This document shows, one piece after another, positions 1-6,666 of a DNA stretch of 14,294 nucleotides. The translations under genes were made by a program, and so were the position numbers. This stretch comes from Acidobacteriota bacterium. Its GTDB lineage: Bacteria; Acidobacteriota; Terriglobia; Terriglobales; Acidobacteriaceae. The notes under the pieces were generated by a model. It was not told where the DNA came from. It ran no database searches and worked only from the letters and a program-made list of their open reading frames with translations. The DNA is taken from the NCBI GenBank assembly GCA_021779695.1, contig JAJYAE010000084.1:1-14294 (forward strand). The letters are read 5' to 3'. Numbering within the stretch: position 1 is the stretch's first letter; each line of letters opens with the position of its first letter.

Positions 1-93
1 CCGGCGAATCGAACCTTCATACCAGAGGTAATTCCAGGTCTTGCGCCGTTTGTCGTAGCGAACAGACCCACTTGTGTGTCGCTGTGTCCTCAT
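1..93 (-). CDS. Putative tyrosine recombinase/integrase, N-terminal 31 codons only (cut by window edge)
   Basis: An open frame starts with ATG at 93 and runs off the left end of the window. Only 31 residues are visible: a basic stretch containing GSVRYDKRRKTWNYLWYEG. This type of opening (a Gly-Ser-Val/Ile strand, Tyr-Asp-Lys, then Trp and aromatic residues) is typical of the arm-binding N-terminal domain of phage-type site-specific integrases. A GGGAGGA ribosome binding site lies at 97-103, directly after the stop codon of the upstream helix-turn-helix gene, so the two are very likely one transcript. No catalytic residues are inside the window. The integrase call is inference from the N-terminus and from its partner gene; an unrelated basic DNA-binding protein cannot be excluded. 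Confidence 0.6.
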   Translation of the reverse strand, partial: MRTQRHTSGSVRYDKRRKTWNYLWYEGSIRR

Positions 94-103
94 GCTTCCT
101 CCC

Positions 104-325
104 TTAAGCAGCCACAGCGGATGACGGCAACAGCATAGCATCCAGTTCGCACTTCAAGAATCGCCAGCGGCAGCGCTTCGTGCCGGAGAGTCTGTGCGCG
201 GGAACTTTCCCTTCACGTACCCATTGGAGCAGCGTGCGTCGTTTCACCTTGAGGTAGTGGGCGGCCTCAGCTGCAGTGAGCCATTCACGCTGCAATGTTG
301 CTGTCTGGCTGATATGTATCGACAT
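104..325 (-). CDS. Excisionase-type helix-turn-helix DNA-binding protein (73 aa)
   Basis: This small protein has a winged helix-turn-helix of the MerR-like/excisionase type at about residues 15-66: WLTAAEAAHYLKVKRRTLLQW is the helix-turn-helix, followed by a basic wing (EGKVPAHRLSGTKRCRWRF) and a closing helix (KCELDAML). Members of this family are usually recombination directionality factors or small repressors of mobile elements. It starts 60 bp after the 578-aa recombinase and stops 10 bp before the next recombinase start, which supports a role in steering or regulating recombination. A GGGAGGA ribosome binding site (328-334) sits only 2-3 bases from the ATG, closer than usual, and a 5-bp stem hairpin (336-348) lies just upstream of it. 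Whether it acts as excisionase or as repressor cannot be told from sequence. Confidence 0.8.
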   Translation of the reverse strand: MSIHISQTATLQREWLTAAEAAHYLKVKRRTLLQWVREGKVPAHRLSGTKRCRWRFLKCELDAMLLPSSAVAA

Positions 326-335
326 ACTCCTCCCG

Positions 336-348
336 GCCGATTCTCGGC
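336..348. repeat. Small hairpin upstream of the 73-aa HTH gene ribosome binding site
   Basis: GCCGA-TTC-TCGGC is a perfect 5-bp inverted repeat with a 3-base loop, one base beyond the GGGAGGA ribosome binding site of the 73-aa HTH gene. It lies in the 60-bp gap between the recombinase stop and that gene. It could modulate translation or weakly slow transcription between the genes. There is no T-run, so it is not a standard terminator. A stem this short can also occur by chance. Confidence 0.3.
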
Positions 349-385
349 TCGTGACGGTTATGAATTGTTCAATTGTGCTTCCCTG

Positions 386-2122
386 CTAGCTTGACCCCGC
401 CTCACGCTCTTCCAGCCACGCTTCCATGGCAACAACACCAGCGGATTCGTTAAACCGACCTCCGTAGATCTCAAGCGTTGTTGCCAACTTGCTGTGCCAC
501 AACATCTTCGACAAGGTTAGGTAATCCTTGGGATGATGGAGAAGCCAAGTGTAGGCAACAATATCGCGGAAGGTGTGAGGATTCACTTTCTTGCCGCCGT
601 ATCGCAGCGTGAGTTCTTCCACTAGCTCTGTCATCGAGCCGCGGCTGAGGGGACGCCCGGCACGGTTTACGAATAGCGTCTCCGTGTTCTTCCCACGTAG
701 AAGTCGCGCACGGTGGCTGCTCAAGTACTCCTCTAGTAGAGCAACGAGTTGTTTGGGCATAAGAGAGTGAACTTCAATACCTGTTTTCGTCTCCTGAACG
801 TTGAATTGGAACTGCCAAAACTGAGCGTTGGGATCCCTTCTCTCTTCCTCAATCACCCATTCCGGTCTGGTGATGTCACTGAACTGCGGAATTCGCTCCT
901 TCATCACATTCGGTGTGGCGCCCGATACTCTGCACCCGCGAACGTTCAGCTGACGCCAAGGCAGCGTGATCAGCCACCTCATCAGCAGTTCACACATTAC
1001 GAGGCGAGACACTAGCATCGGGCGCTTTGCCCGCTTTCGCTCTGCTTGTATTCGTTTCGGAATCTCCTCGAGCACCGAGTATTCGAGGTACTTGAACGCC
1101 TTCCTCTTCTTCCGTTCCGAATCAGGTTCGATGGGTATGCTCGCTAGAAGCCCGCCGAGCCATTTCAGGTCTATGGAGCGGTGCATCGGATGATGCCGAA
1201 GAGCCGCTCGAAGCATCCCCAAGTTTGTACGAGCCCCAAGCCCCGCTACTTTGCGCTCGTTGAGGCTCCACTCAACGAACGAGGTCACAAGATCCTCACG
1301 CACAAGCTCCCGCAGGGAGCTAATGGCGTCCTCACCGCGGATGTTGGCCGCATACCCATAGAGGCCGCAGAGAACGTAGCGCAGGTTTCGAGCAGTCACT
1401 GCCCTATGTCTTCCGTTCTTCGGCCGATTCGCCGAGAACGAGGCCTGCTTCCACTTGAGGAGGTCATTGACCTCGTTCCTAAGACGAACTGGAAACTTGT
1501 CCAGACCAATCATGTAACGGGTCATGAACTGCTTCCCCTGCGGGCCAATGAGATCCAGGTCGTGCAGGGTTCGCCAGAACCAGGTCTTCACTTGGTTTGC
1601 GTGATTGACTGATGTACCTGTGCAGACTGCGTGATCAGCCCAAGCATTGACATCCTCCTGGGATACGTCTTGCGGATTCGGTTGAGTCTTGCAAAGAGTC
1701 TTGATCAGCTTCCGTCTCTTCCTTTCGGACGCCTTCTTCATCACCGGCCTCCAGGGGGAAGGGACATCGTCGGAAGGCCGCCAGCCCTGTCTTGCGGCCT
1801 CCTTCAGGAGGGTCTTGACGTTATTGACGTAAGTACGGATCGAGTTTTCTGCATAGGGTCGAGTGCTGAGATATGACCTGAACTCATCCTTTGCGTCAAA
1901 CACGGCCTGCATCGTTAGGTGTTCGGGATCCTCATTCAGAAACGTGCAGAGGATCGAGCAGATCGAACGCAGCACCTGCAGATCTTTAGGACGATGACTG
2001 TCTAAGCTTTCGAGAAGATCTGCGACGGTGGTGATTGGTATCGGCTGCGTTGCACTTTCTGGAGGCAGATCGCGAAGTTTGTAAGCACTTTCGGTGCCAG
2101 AGTGAAGGGCTGCGAATGTCAT
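386..2122 (-). CDS. Tyrosine recombinase / phage-integrase family protein, long form (578 aa)
   Basis: The C-terminal third has the tyrosine recombinase catalytic layout. Numbering from the chosen start: Arg-I in LPWRQLNVRG (about R390), the beta-hairpin lysine in ETKTG (about K446), the H-x-x-R box in NPHTFRD (H516, R519), the second His in LWHSK (H543), and the nucleophile in LEIYGG (Y553). A SAM-like core-binding region with several basic helices precedes it. The protein is much longer than the usual 300-400 aa, with a long N-terminal part and extra sequence between Arg-I and Lys. The frame is open to 2173, but the ATG at 2122 is preferred: GGGAGGA lies at 2131-2137 with an 8-base spacer, and this ATG overlaps the stop of the upstream 65-aa ORF as ATGA. 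It sits in an all-minus module between two HTH genes, so an integration/excision enzyme of this island is the natural reading. Confidence 0.87.
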   Translation of the reverse strand: MTFAALHSGTESAYKLRDLPPESATQPIPITTVADLLESLDSHRPKDLQVLRSICSILCTFLNEDPEHLTMQAVFDAKDEFRSYLSTRPYAENSIRTYVNNVKTLLKEAARQGWRPSDDVPSPWRPVMKKASERKRRKLIKTLCKTQPNPQDVSQEDVNAWADHAVCTGTSVNHANQVKTWFWRTLHDLDLIGPQGKQFMTRYMIGLDKFPVRLRNEVNDLLKWKQASFSANRPKNGRHRAVTARNLRYVLCGLYGYAANIRGEDAISSLRELVREDLVTSFVEWSLNERKVAGLGARTNLGMLRAALRHHPMHRSIDLKWLGGLLASIPIEPDSERKKRKAFKYLEYSVLEEIPKRIQAERKRAKRPMLVSRLVMCELLMRWLITLPWRQLNVRGCRVSGATPNVMKERIPQFSDITRPEWVIEEERRDPNAQFWQFQFNVQETKTGIEVHSLMPKQLVALLEEYLSSHRARLLRGKNTETLFVNRAGRPLSRGSMTELVEELTLRYGGKKVNPHTFRDIVAYTWLLHHPKDYLTLSKMLWHSKLATTLEIYGGRFNESAGVVAMEAWLEEREAGSS

Positions 2123-2316
2123 ATCTGCATTCCTCCCGGATACTTCTTGGCATAATGCATCGAGACAATGCATACAAACTGCGCAGCAGAAGGGATATGT
2201 GCGAAGACATTGGTGATTGATGTCAGTTCAGCCTTGATTGCTTGATATCGCGCCACATTCCGATGAACTCGGAGCACGGCACGAGGCTCTGTTGGGCTGG
2301 GTCGCTCGTAGTACAT
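2119..2316 (-). CDS. Small unknown ORF (65 aa) overlapping both flanking genes
   Basis: I do not recognise this protein. Its ATG (2316) overlaps the TAA of the upstream HTH gene as TAATG, and its TGA overlaps the preferred ATG of the tyrosine recombinase as ATGA. AGAGGGG stands 6 bases before its start. Two such overlaps make real translation, or at least a coupling role, likely. The product is basic with several aromatic residues, has two Cys, no Asp and no clear membrane segment. The middle (about residues 13-40) could form helices; the end is Lys/Gly-rich (YAKKYPGG). It could be a small recombination accessory protein, or a coupling peptide whose translation merely feeds the recombinase start. 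Because the flanking genes fix its length, coding status needs comparative proof. Confidence 0.5.
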   Translation of the reverse strand: MYYERPSPTEPRAVLRVHRNVARYQAIKAELTSITNVFAHIPSAAQFVCIVSMHYAKKYPGGMQI

Positions 2317-2555
2317 TAGCGACCCCTCTTGCTTGCTTTCAAGAAATCCTCCAGGTCTTGCGCCAGAAACTTGGCGCGACCGGGCAGATCGCGCGCTACG
2401 AGTTGACCAGAGGCAACCCGGTTCTGAATTGCCCTGACGGAGACTTGGAAGATGGATGCGATGTCCCGAATCGAGTACATCGGCTTGAGAGGAGTCTGCG
2501 AGATCGCAAGTAGTTCCTCAAGAAGTGGGTATTTGCTGGTGTTTGGTTGAGTCAC
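2316..2555 (-). CDS. Excisionase-type helix-turn-helix DNA-binding protein (79 aa)
   Basis: Residues 26-74 form an excisionase/MerR-like winged helix-turn-helix: MYSIRDIASIFQVSVRAIQ is the helix-turn-helix, QLVARDLPGRAKFLA the wing, and QDLEDFLKAS the last helix. The first 25 residues are a flexible or weakly helical leader. The start is GTG at 2555, with GAAGGGA about 10 bases upstream; an internal ATG at residue 26 is possible but would leave only the bare domain. The stop codon overlaps the start of the 65-aa ORF (TAATG). This is the second such protein in the module and is clearly different in sequence from the 73-aa one, so it is not a recent duplicate. Likely role: excisionase or regulator of the downstream recombinase. 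The inverted repeat at 2584-2673, just upstream, is a candidate binding site. Confidence 0.8.
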   Translation of the reverse strand: MTQPNTSKYPLLEELLAISQTPLKPMYSIRDIASIFQVSVRAIQNRVASGQLVARDLPGRAKFLAQDLEDFLKASKRGR

Positions 2556-2860
2556 GATGGAGCTTTCCCTTCAAGTGTGATTTAGTGACAGCCACCTGTC
2601 GAAAGCAGAATCATCTTGCACCCAGGACTCGACAGCGAAACTGCGGTTGCTGCGAGCTAGATTGGCTGTCACTGAAGGGAGATTAGTTGTATCGCAGTCT
2701 AATCGGAATACGGTGAAACCCGTAATGGGCTGCAGGCCCGGATTATCTCCTCGCCGCAATTTTCTCCGCTGACTCACGGTTGGCGAAGACAACGTGATTT
2801 GCGCTGCAGGCTGGTGTCCTGCGGGAAGAAGCAGCACCGAACTAATTCGATCGCCGCCTG
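2556..2860. other. 305-bp gap between nuclease and HTH gene, with inverted repeats; no convincing gene
   Basis: This stretch separates two same-strand genes whose downstream neighbours are packed almost without gaps. An open minus frame of 111 codons covers it (2571-2906), but it would need a TTG start inside the end of the nuclease gene and resembles nothing I know. The clearest content is the compound inverted repeat at 2584-2673. The stretch is the obvious place for the promoter of the HTH-recombinase operon, or for an attachment or binding site, but I see no confident -35/-10 pair. Confidence 0.4.
2584..2673. repeat. Compound inverted repeat: 11-bp arms plus nested 6-bp arms
   Basis: The outer arms are AGTGACAGCCA (2584-2594) and its perfect reverse complement TGGCTGTCACT (2663-2673), separated by 68 bp. 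Inside lie CTGTCG (2596-2601) and its reverse complement CGACAG (2630-2635). The element is about 30 bp upstream of the start of the 79-aa HTH gene. Paired arms of this length beside an excisionase-type regulator and recombinase suggest an operator, a directionality-factor array or a recombinase accessory site. That function is inferred from position alone. Confidence 0.5.
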
Positions 2861-3775
2861 CTATTTGGTGTGCTCCCAGTTCGCAACTACACCGTCCTCT
2901 TGCCAATCGTTACCGGCAAGTTCTAGCAGAGCAGACCTACGGGCTTGCTTATTGAGGAACAGCCGGCGTGCTATGGCTCGCTGGTATTGAATGTCGTTTG
3001 CGGTGCAGGCGAGGAGGCGCTGGTCATTGATGCGCTGAACCTCATTGGAGACGTGTTCAATTTCCATGAGGGCATCAAGTAGCATGCAGTCCTTACACCC
3101 TTCTGTACGTTGAGGAGGTGTGCTTGCATCCCACAACTTCATCGCCTCTTTCAGGAGAGGCTTAAGCCTGGAGTAGTCCATCTTGTATTCAAAAGGCTGC
3201 GGAACGAATGGCATCCACAGCTTGCCAGGATCATAAAAGGCGCTGGGCTTGGCAATGACCTTCTCATGCTGACACGCCCAGTACAATACTCCGCCTCTTG
3301 TCGTTGTTCCCAGGCCGAGTCCGTTCTCCGCAATCAGTCCATAGCCAATTCCCTGAATCTCATAGCACGGCAGCATCGGGTCATCACCGTCCTTCCTGTG
3401 AGCTGTTTTGTGGTCGATGATGCCTATAGAACCGTCGTCGAACTTGACGATCTCATCTGGTACTCCATACAGGAGCACACCCGACTTGAGCCGGTACTGG
3501 AATTTGCTCCAGTGCCTGGTGAACTCCACTCTGGAAACGATGTTCTCGAACGGATGAAATTCCTTGGGCAGTTCCCCATCTCGCTGAAGGAGATCTCCGA
3601 TAACGGCCATCTGAGCTTGCTCCATGAATGTGAAGATCGCTCCACCAAAGTGATCGAAAGGGAATTTAAATCGCTGTCTGAGCATGTACCAGAAGCAGCG
3701 TGGACAAAAGGCGGAAACTGCGATCAAGCCGAGCCTTTTCGGCGTTATTTGAAGGGTACTGACTTCATTTGACAT
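2861..3775 (-). CDS. Cas4/RecB-like PD-(D/E)XK nuclease family protein (304 aa)
   Basis: The start is the ATG at 3775, preceded by AAAGGAGA with good spacing; the frame is open further upstream but without such a signal. The core motif is GVPDEI followed by a short hairpin and GIIDHKTA: D107, then D121-x-K123, the PD-(D/E)XK pattern with Asp in the usual Glu place. It is followed by Y138-x2-Q141-x3-Y145, matching the Q/Y helix motif of RecB and Cas4 nucleases. Two Cys pairs, CPRC (24, 27) near the N-terminus and CKDC (227, 230) near the end, are placed as if to bind one metal or Fe-S centre, loosely like Cas4. No helicase or cas gene is adjacent; the neighbours are HTH and recombinase genes. 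It is probably a DNA end-processing or exonuclease function of the mobile element; the substrate is unknown. Confidence 0.75.
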   Translation of the reverse strand: MSNEVSTLQITPKRLGLIAVSAFCPRCFWYMLRQRFKFPFDHFGGAIFTFMEQAQMAVIGDLLQRDGELPKEFHPFENIVSRVEFTRHWSKFQYRLKSGVLLYGVPDEIVKFDDGSIGIIDHKTAHRKDGDDPMLPCYEIQGIGYGLIAENGLGLGTTTRGGVLYWACQHEKVIAKPSAFYDPGKLWMPFVPQPFEYKMDYSRLKPLLKEAMKLWDASTPPQRTEGCKDCMLLDALMEIEHVSNEVQRINDQRLLACTANDIQYQRAIARRLFLNKQARRSALLELAGNDWQEDGVVANWEHTK

Positions 3776-3786
3776 AGTTCTCCTTT

Positions 3787-3803
3787 GGCCGCCCTGAGCG
3801 GCC
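3787..3803. repeat. Hairpin beside the nuclease gene ribosome binding site
   Basis: GGCCGC-CCTGA-GCGGCC is a perfect 6-bp GC-only stem with a 5-base loop, immediately upstream (on the minus strand) of the AAAGGAGA ribosome binding site of the PD-(D/E)XK gene. It also contains a direct repeat of GCCCTGA (3791-3797 and 3801-3807). It would fold in the 5' leader and may influence translation or act as a protein-binding dyad. No regulatory family is recognised. Confidence 0.4.
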
Positions 3804-3982
3804 CTGAAAGATGAAATAAAAGTGACGCGGATGGCTAGTCTGCGGTATCCACGAAATGAATGTGAGGATTTCAAGGCGAGGCGCCACTGTTGAATGTCGC
3901 ACCCATGCCGAGTCAGCTGCCGAATGGACCTACACGGCTATCTAGTATAGGAAGACCCGCCCGCTATGATCCCCCTTACTGA

Positions 3983-4234
3983 GTGACAGGAATCTTCGCA
4001 TCGCCAAACAGGCGCGCCCATATCAGTTCCCCAGCAGCAGATAACGAAGGCACTTCCGTATCACTCATTCCTGTCCTTCTGATGGAGAGGCTCGCCAAGG
4101 CAGAGAACGATCCAAGAACGATTGAAATCATCTGCACTTTAAGGCAGTTGTTGGTATCCATCAATTCCACCGTCGCAGTGGAACCGATAGAAGATCCGTC
4201 AAATCAGCGAGTCATAAAAACGCTGAGAAGCTGA
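3983..4234 (+). CDS. Doubtful hypothetical ORF (83 aa)
   Basis: This is an open plus-strand frame from a GTG at 3983, with no visible ribosome binding site. An internal ATG near 4079 would give about 51 residues. The second half (ERLAKAENDPRTIEIICTL and onward) could form an amphipathic helix with a hydrophobic stretch, but no family is recognised. It lies alone between the nuclease gene on the other strand and the convergent LRV-like gene. It may be a small real gene, a decayed remnant or a chance frame. Confidence 0.25.
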   Translation: MTGIFASPNRRAHISSPAADNEGTSVSLIPVLLMERLAKAENDPRTIEIICTLRQLLVSINSTVAVEPIEDPSNQRVIKTLRS

Positions 4235-4371
4235 ACCGATGAGTCGAGAGTAGATCGAGCGGAAAGGCAGTTAAATAGGGCGAAACCCTGATTCTCAATG
4301 CCGATGATGGTGTGGAGAAGGAGGGGAAGTTGTTGAAGGATATTCGGAAGGTGAAGCAGTGAGATGAATCG

Positions 4372-4950
4372 TTAGCCCTGTGAAAGTTCAGCAGTGGTCG
4401 GCTGTGACTTCACCCTGCGAGCGTACAACGCCTTTTTCACAGCAGTCTGCACAGATGGATCTGGATCTTCCTGTAATTGTTTGAGTGTTCCGTCTGGCGT
4501 GTTGAGGTTGAGAGCTACCTTGGCGCGTATTTCCGGGTTTTCATCTCCTGCGAGCCGGCTGAGGGTCCCCGGGCTGGCATTACGGTGCATCGCGACGCTC
4601 TTCCGCACCTTCCATTCCACATCGCGCTCAAATCCCATGAGCTCTGACGAATTGAGAAGTGGATCTTTTACGTATTCCTTCCGCACGCCTGCGTCCGGGC
4701 ATTGCGAAGGGTGGCCAGCGGCGTCAAACTGTTCGCAAAGGCTCTGGGCGAGTGCAATCATACATGAACGTGTATCGGGGCGATAACTGATGCGTTTAAG
4801 AACTCTACCGGGTTTTAACCCGTTCCCGTCCGGCACCGGATGCCATAAAAACAATGCAATCGATGCGTCTCTGTCATGTTGCTCTGGAAAGCGACCGTCC
4901 CATTTCCACTGTGCTCGAGTCTGGGGTGGCTGCAAGTATTCGATTTCCAT
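4372..4950 (-). CDS. Leucine-rich-repeat-variant (LRV)-like protein (192 aa)
   Basis: The ATG at 4950 is preferred because GAAGGAG lies about 10 bases upstream; the frame is open to 5088, but the extra 46 residues are low-complexity and lack a start signal. Residues about 109-175 contain tandem helical repeats: EWKVRKSVAMHRNASPGTL, then NPEIRAKVALNLNTPDGTL, then DPSVQTAVKKAL. The N-x-(S/T)P-x2-L...D-x-(N/D)P-x-(V/I)R-x2-VA pattern is that of LRV/HEAT-like repeats, which form right-handed solenoids that bind other macromolecules. The first 100 residues are unrecognised and include several Trp and Cys (C63, C72, C84). The gene is transcribed away from the hsd operon, from which it is separated by about 255 bp. 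It could be an accessory protein of the island; a link to restriction is only positional. Confidence 0.65.
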   Translation of the reverse strand: MEIEYLQPPQTRAQWKWDGRFPEQHDRDASIALFLWHPVPDGNGLKPGRVLKRISYRPDTRSCMIALAQSLCEQFDAAGHPSQCPDAGVRKEYVKDPLLNSSELMGFERDVEWKVRKSVAMHRNASPGTLSRLAGDENPEIRAKVALNLNTPDGTLKQLQEDPDPSVQTAVKKALYARRVKSQPTTAELSQG

Positions 4951-5205
4951 CCTGAAAATGCTCCTTCTGAGTTCGATTGATGTTGAATGCTGCTCCGCTT
5001 CGTGCAAGTGCCGCGATGCTGGCATTGCCATGTTTAGGCTCAGCGTTGATCGCAAACGGCCGGAACAGCGCACGTCTGGCTTAAGCAATTGATTTCGCTT
5101 CCTTTATAACACCTTAATTCTGAAGATGGGTGCGACCAAAGTCGCAGGCCATCCCCGAGTCGGAAGCTCGGGTGTGTGAAGTATGATGGGCCTGATCCGA
5201 ATCCT
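4951..5205. other. Divergent intergenic region between LRV-like gene and hsdM
   Basis: The two flanking genes point away from each other, so promoters for both are expected here. A/T-rich tracts resembling promoter boxes (TTGATT at 5089-5094 and TATAAC at 5105-5110) are present, but they are only 10 bases apart, too close for a standard sigma-70 pair. No operator or terminator is recognised. Confidence 0.3.
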
Positions 5206-6666
5206 ATGTTTGAACAAGCCTTTAAGAACATCGATGACGTCCTCCGGAAGGAGGCGGGCTGCACCACGGAGCTCGACTACACCGAGCAGTCTTCCTGGCT
5301 GCTCTTCCTCAAATACCTGGACGATCTGGAGCGCGACAAGAAGACTGAGGCCCAACTGGAGGGCCGCGCCTACCAGTACATTCTGAAGCTGGACTTCCGC
5401 TGGAATAGCTGGGCCGCGCCCAAAGGGCGGGACGGAAATATCGACCTCAACCGGGCGCTGACCGGCGACGACCTACGTGACTTCGTCAACCAGAAGCTCT
5501 TTCCCTACCTGCATGGCTTCAAGGAGAAGGCCACCGGGCCGAATACGCTGGAGTACAAGATTGGCGAGATCTTCGGCGAGATCAAGAACAGGATCCAGAG
5601 CGGCTACAACCTGCGCGAGATCATCGACCATATCGACGAGTTGCACTTCGGGTCGCAGGCTGAGAAGCACGAGCTCTCTCATCTCTATGAAGCCAAGATC
5701 CGCAACATGGGCAACGCCGGACGCAACGGCGGCGAGTACTACACACCGCGGCCTCTGATCCGCGCCATCATTCAGGTGGTCAAGCCCACCATCGGCGAGC
5801 GCATCTACGACGGCGCCGTGGGATCGGCAGGCTTCCTCTGCGAGTCGTACAACTATCTGACCGACCCCAAGCGCCACAAGCTCAGCACGCGCGACGTCCG
5901 CACCCTACAGGAGAAGACCTTCTACGGCAAGGAAAAGAAGTCGCTCGCCTACGTCATCGCGATCATGAACATGATTCTGCATGGCATCGAGGCGCCCAAC
6001 ATCATCCACACCAATACGCTGGCCGAGAACCTGGCCGACATTGAAGAGAAGGATCGCTATGAGGTCATCATGGCCAATCCTCCCTTCGGCGGCAAAGAGC
6101 GCGCCGAGGTGCAGCAGAACTTCCCCATCCGTACTGGCGAAACGGCCTTCCTCTTCCTGCAGCACTTCATCCGCATCCTCAAGGCGGGCGGTCGCGCCGG
6201 CATTGTCATCAAGAACACATTTCTGTCGAACTCCGACAACGCCAGCGTCAAGCTGCGTGAGAAGCTGCTGAAGGAGTGCAACCTGTACACCATCCTTGAC
6301 TGCCCCGGCGGCACCTTTCAGGGTGCGGGCGTCAAGACGGTGGTGCTGTTCTTTGAGAAGGGCGCGCCCACGCGCAAGATCTGGTATTACCAGCTCGACC
6401 CCGGCCGCAACCTGGGCAAGACCAACCCACTGAACGACGACGACCTCGCCGAGTTCGTCGAGTTGCAGAGAGGCTATGCCGACTCGCCCAAGTCGTGGAC
6501 GGTGAAGATGGCCGACGTGGACAAGACGAGCTTCGATCTCTCGGTGAAGAACCCGAACGGCGGAGAAGAGGTGCAGCACCGCAGCCCGCAGGAGATTCTG
6601 GACGAGATCGCCGCGCTGGATGCTGAAAGCGCTGAAGTGCTCGACGGGATTAAGGCGCTGCTATGA
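5206..6666 (+). CDS. hsdM: Type I restriction-modification DNA methyltransferase subunit HsdM (486 aa)
   Basis: HsdM transfers a methyl group from S-adenosylmethionine to adenine N6 at the site chosen by HsdS; two HsdM plus one HsdS form the methylase. The start MFEQAFKNIDDVLRKEAG is the usual beginning of this family, so the ATG at 5206 is chosen although a GTG at 5176 would add ten residues. The HsdM N-terminal helical domain covers about residues 1-130. GGEYYTPR (about 175-182) leads into the methylase fold. Motif I reads YDGAVGSAGF (about 201-210), a known variant of the DPACGTGG form, and the catalytic motif IV is NPPF (291-294). The C-terminal helices would contact HsdS. Length fits EcoAI/EcoEI-like (type IB) enzymes. 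The gene is GC-rich (40 of 60 bases in 5701-5760). Its stop overlaps the hsdS start by ATGA. Confidence 0.97.
   Translation: MFEQAFKNIDDVLRKEAGCTTELDYTEQSSWLLFLKYLDDLERDKKTEAQLEGRAYQYILKLDFRWNSWAAPKGRDGNIDLNRALTGDDLRDFVNQKLFPYLHGFKEKATGPNTLEYKIGEIFGEIKNRIQSGYNLREIIDHIDELHFGSQAEKHELSHLYEAKIRNMGNAGRNGGEYYTPRPLIRAIIQVVKPTIGERIYDGAVGSAGFLCESYNYLTDPKRHKLSTRDVRTLQEKTFYGKEKKSLAYVIAIMNMILHGIEAPNIIHTNTLAENLADIEEKDRYEVIMANPPFGGKERAEVQQNFPIRTGETAFLFLQHFIRILKAGGRAGIVIKNTFLSNSDNASVKLREKLLKECNLYTILDCPGGTFQGAGVKTVVLFFEKGAPTRKIWYYQLDPGRNLGKTNPLNDDDLAEFVELQRGYADSPKSWTVKMADVDKTSFDLSVKNPNGGEEVQHRSPQEILDEIAALDAESAEVLDGIKALL

Noticed and set aside
2571..2906. 111-codon minus frame between the nuclease and the 79-aa HTH gene
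   Set aside because: It needs a TTG start inside the nuclease gene, has no recognisable domain, and covers the compound inverted repeat, so it is more likely intergenic; kept only as a remark.
3110..3772. 220-codon plus frame opposite the nuclease gene
   Set aside because: It lies fully antisense to the PD-(D/E)XK gene, whose motifs and ribosome binding site are clear; no domain in the antisense product.
4271..4295. AGGG-CGAAA-CCCT as a terminator between the convergent frames
   Set aside because: The stem is only 4 bp and no T-run follows on either strand.
4296..4365. Short frame before the LRV gene end, reading ADDGVEKEGKLLKDIRKVKQ, as a possible gene remnant
   Set aside because: It is preceded by an in-frame stop, is very short and has no recognisable parent gene.
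5806..5850. HsdM motif I reading DGAVGSAGF instead of DPACGTGG, first taken as catalytic loss
   Set aside because: This DGA-G-SAGF form is a recurrent variant among HsdM proteins and motif IV NPPF is intact, so there is no reason to call it inactive.
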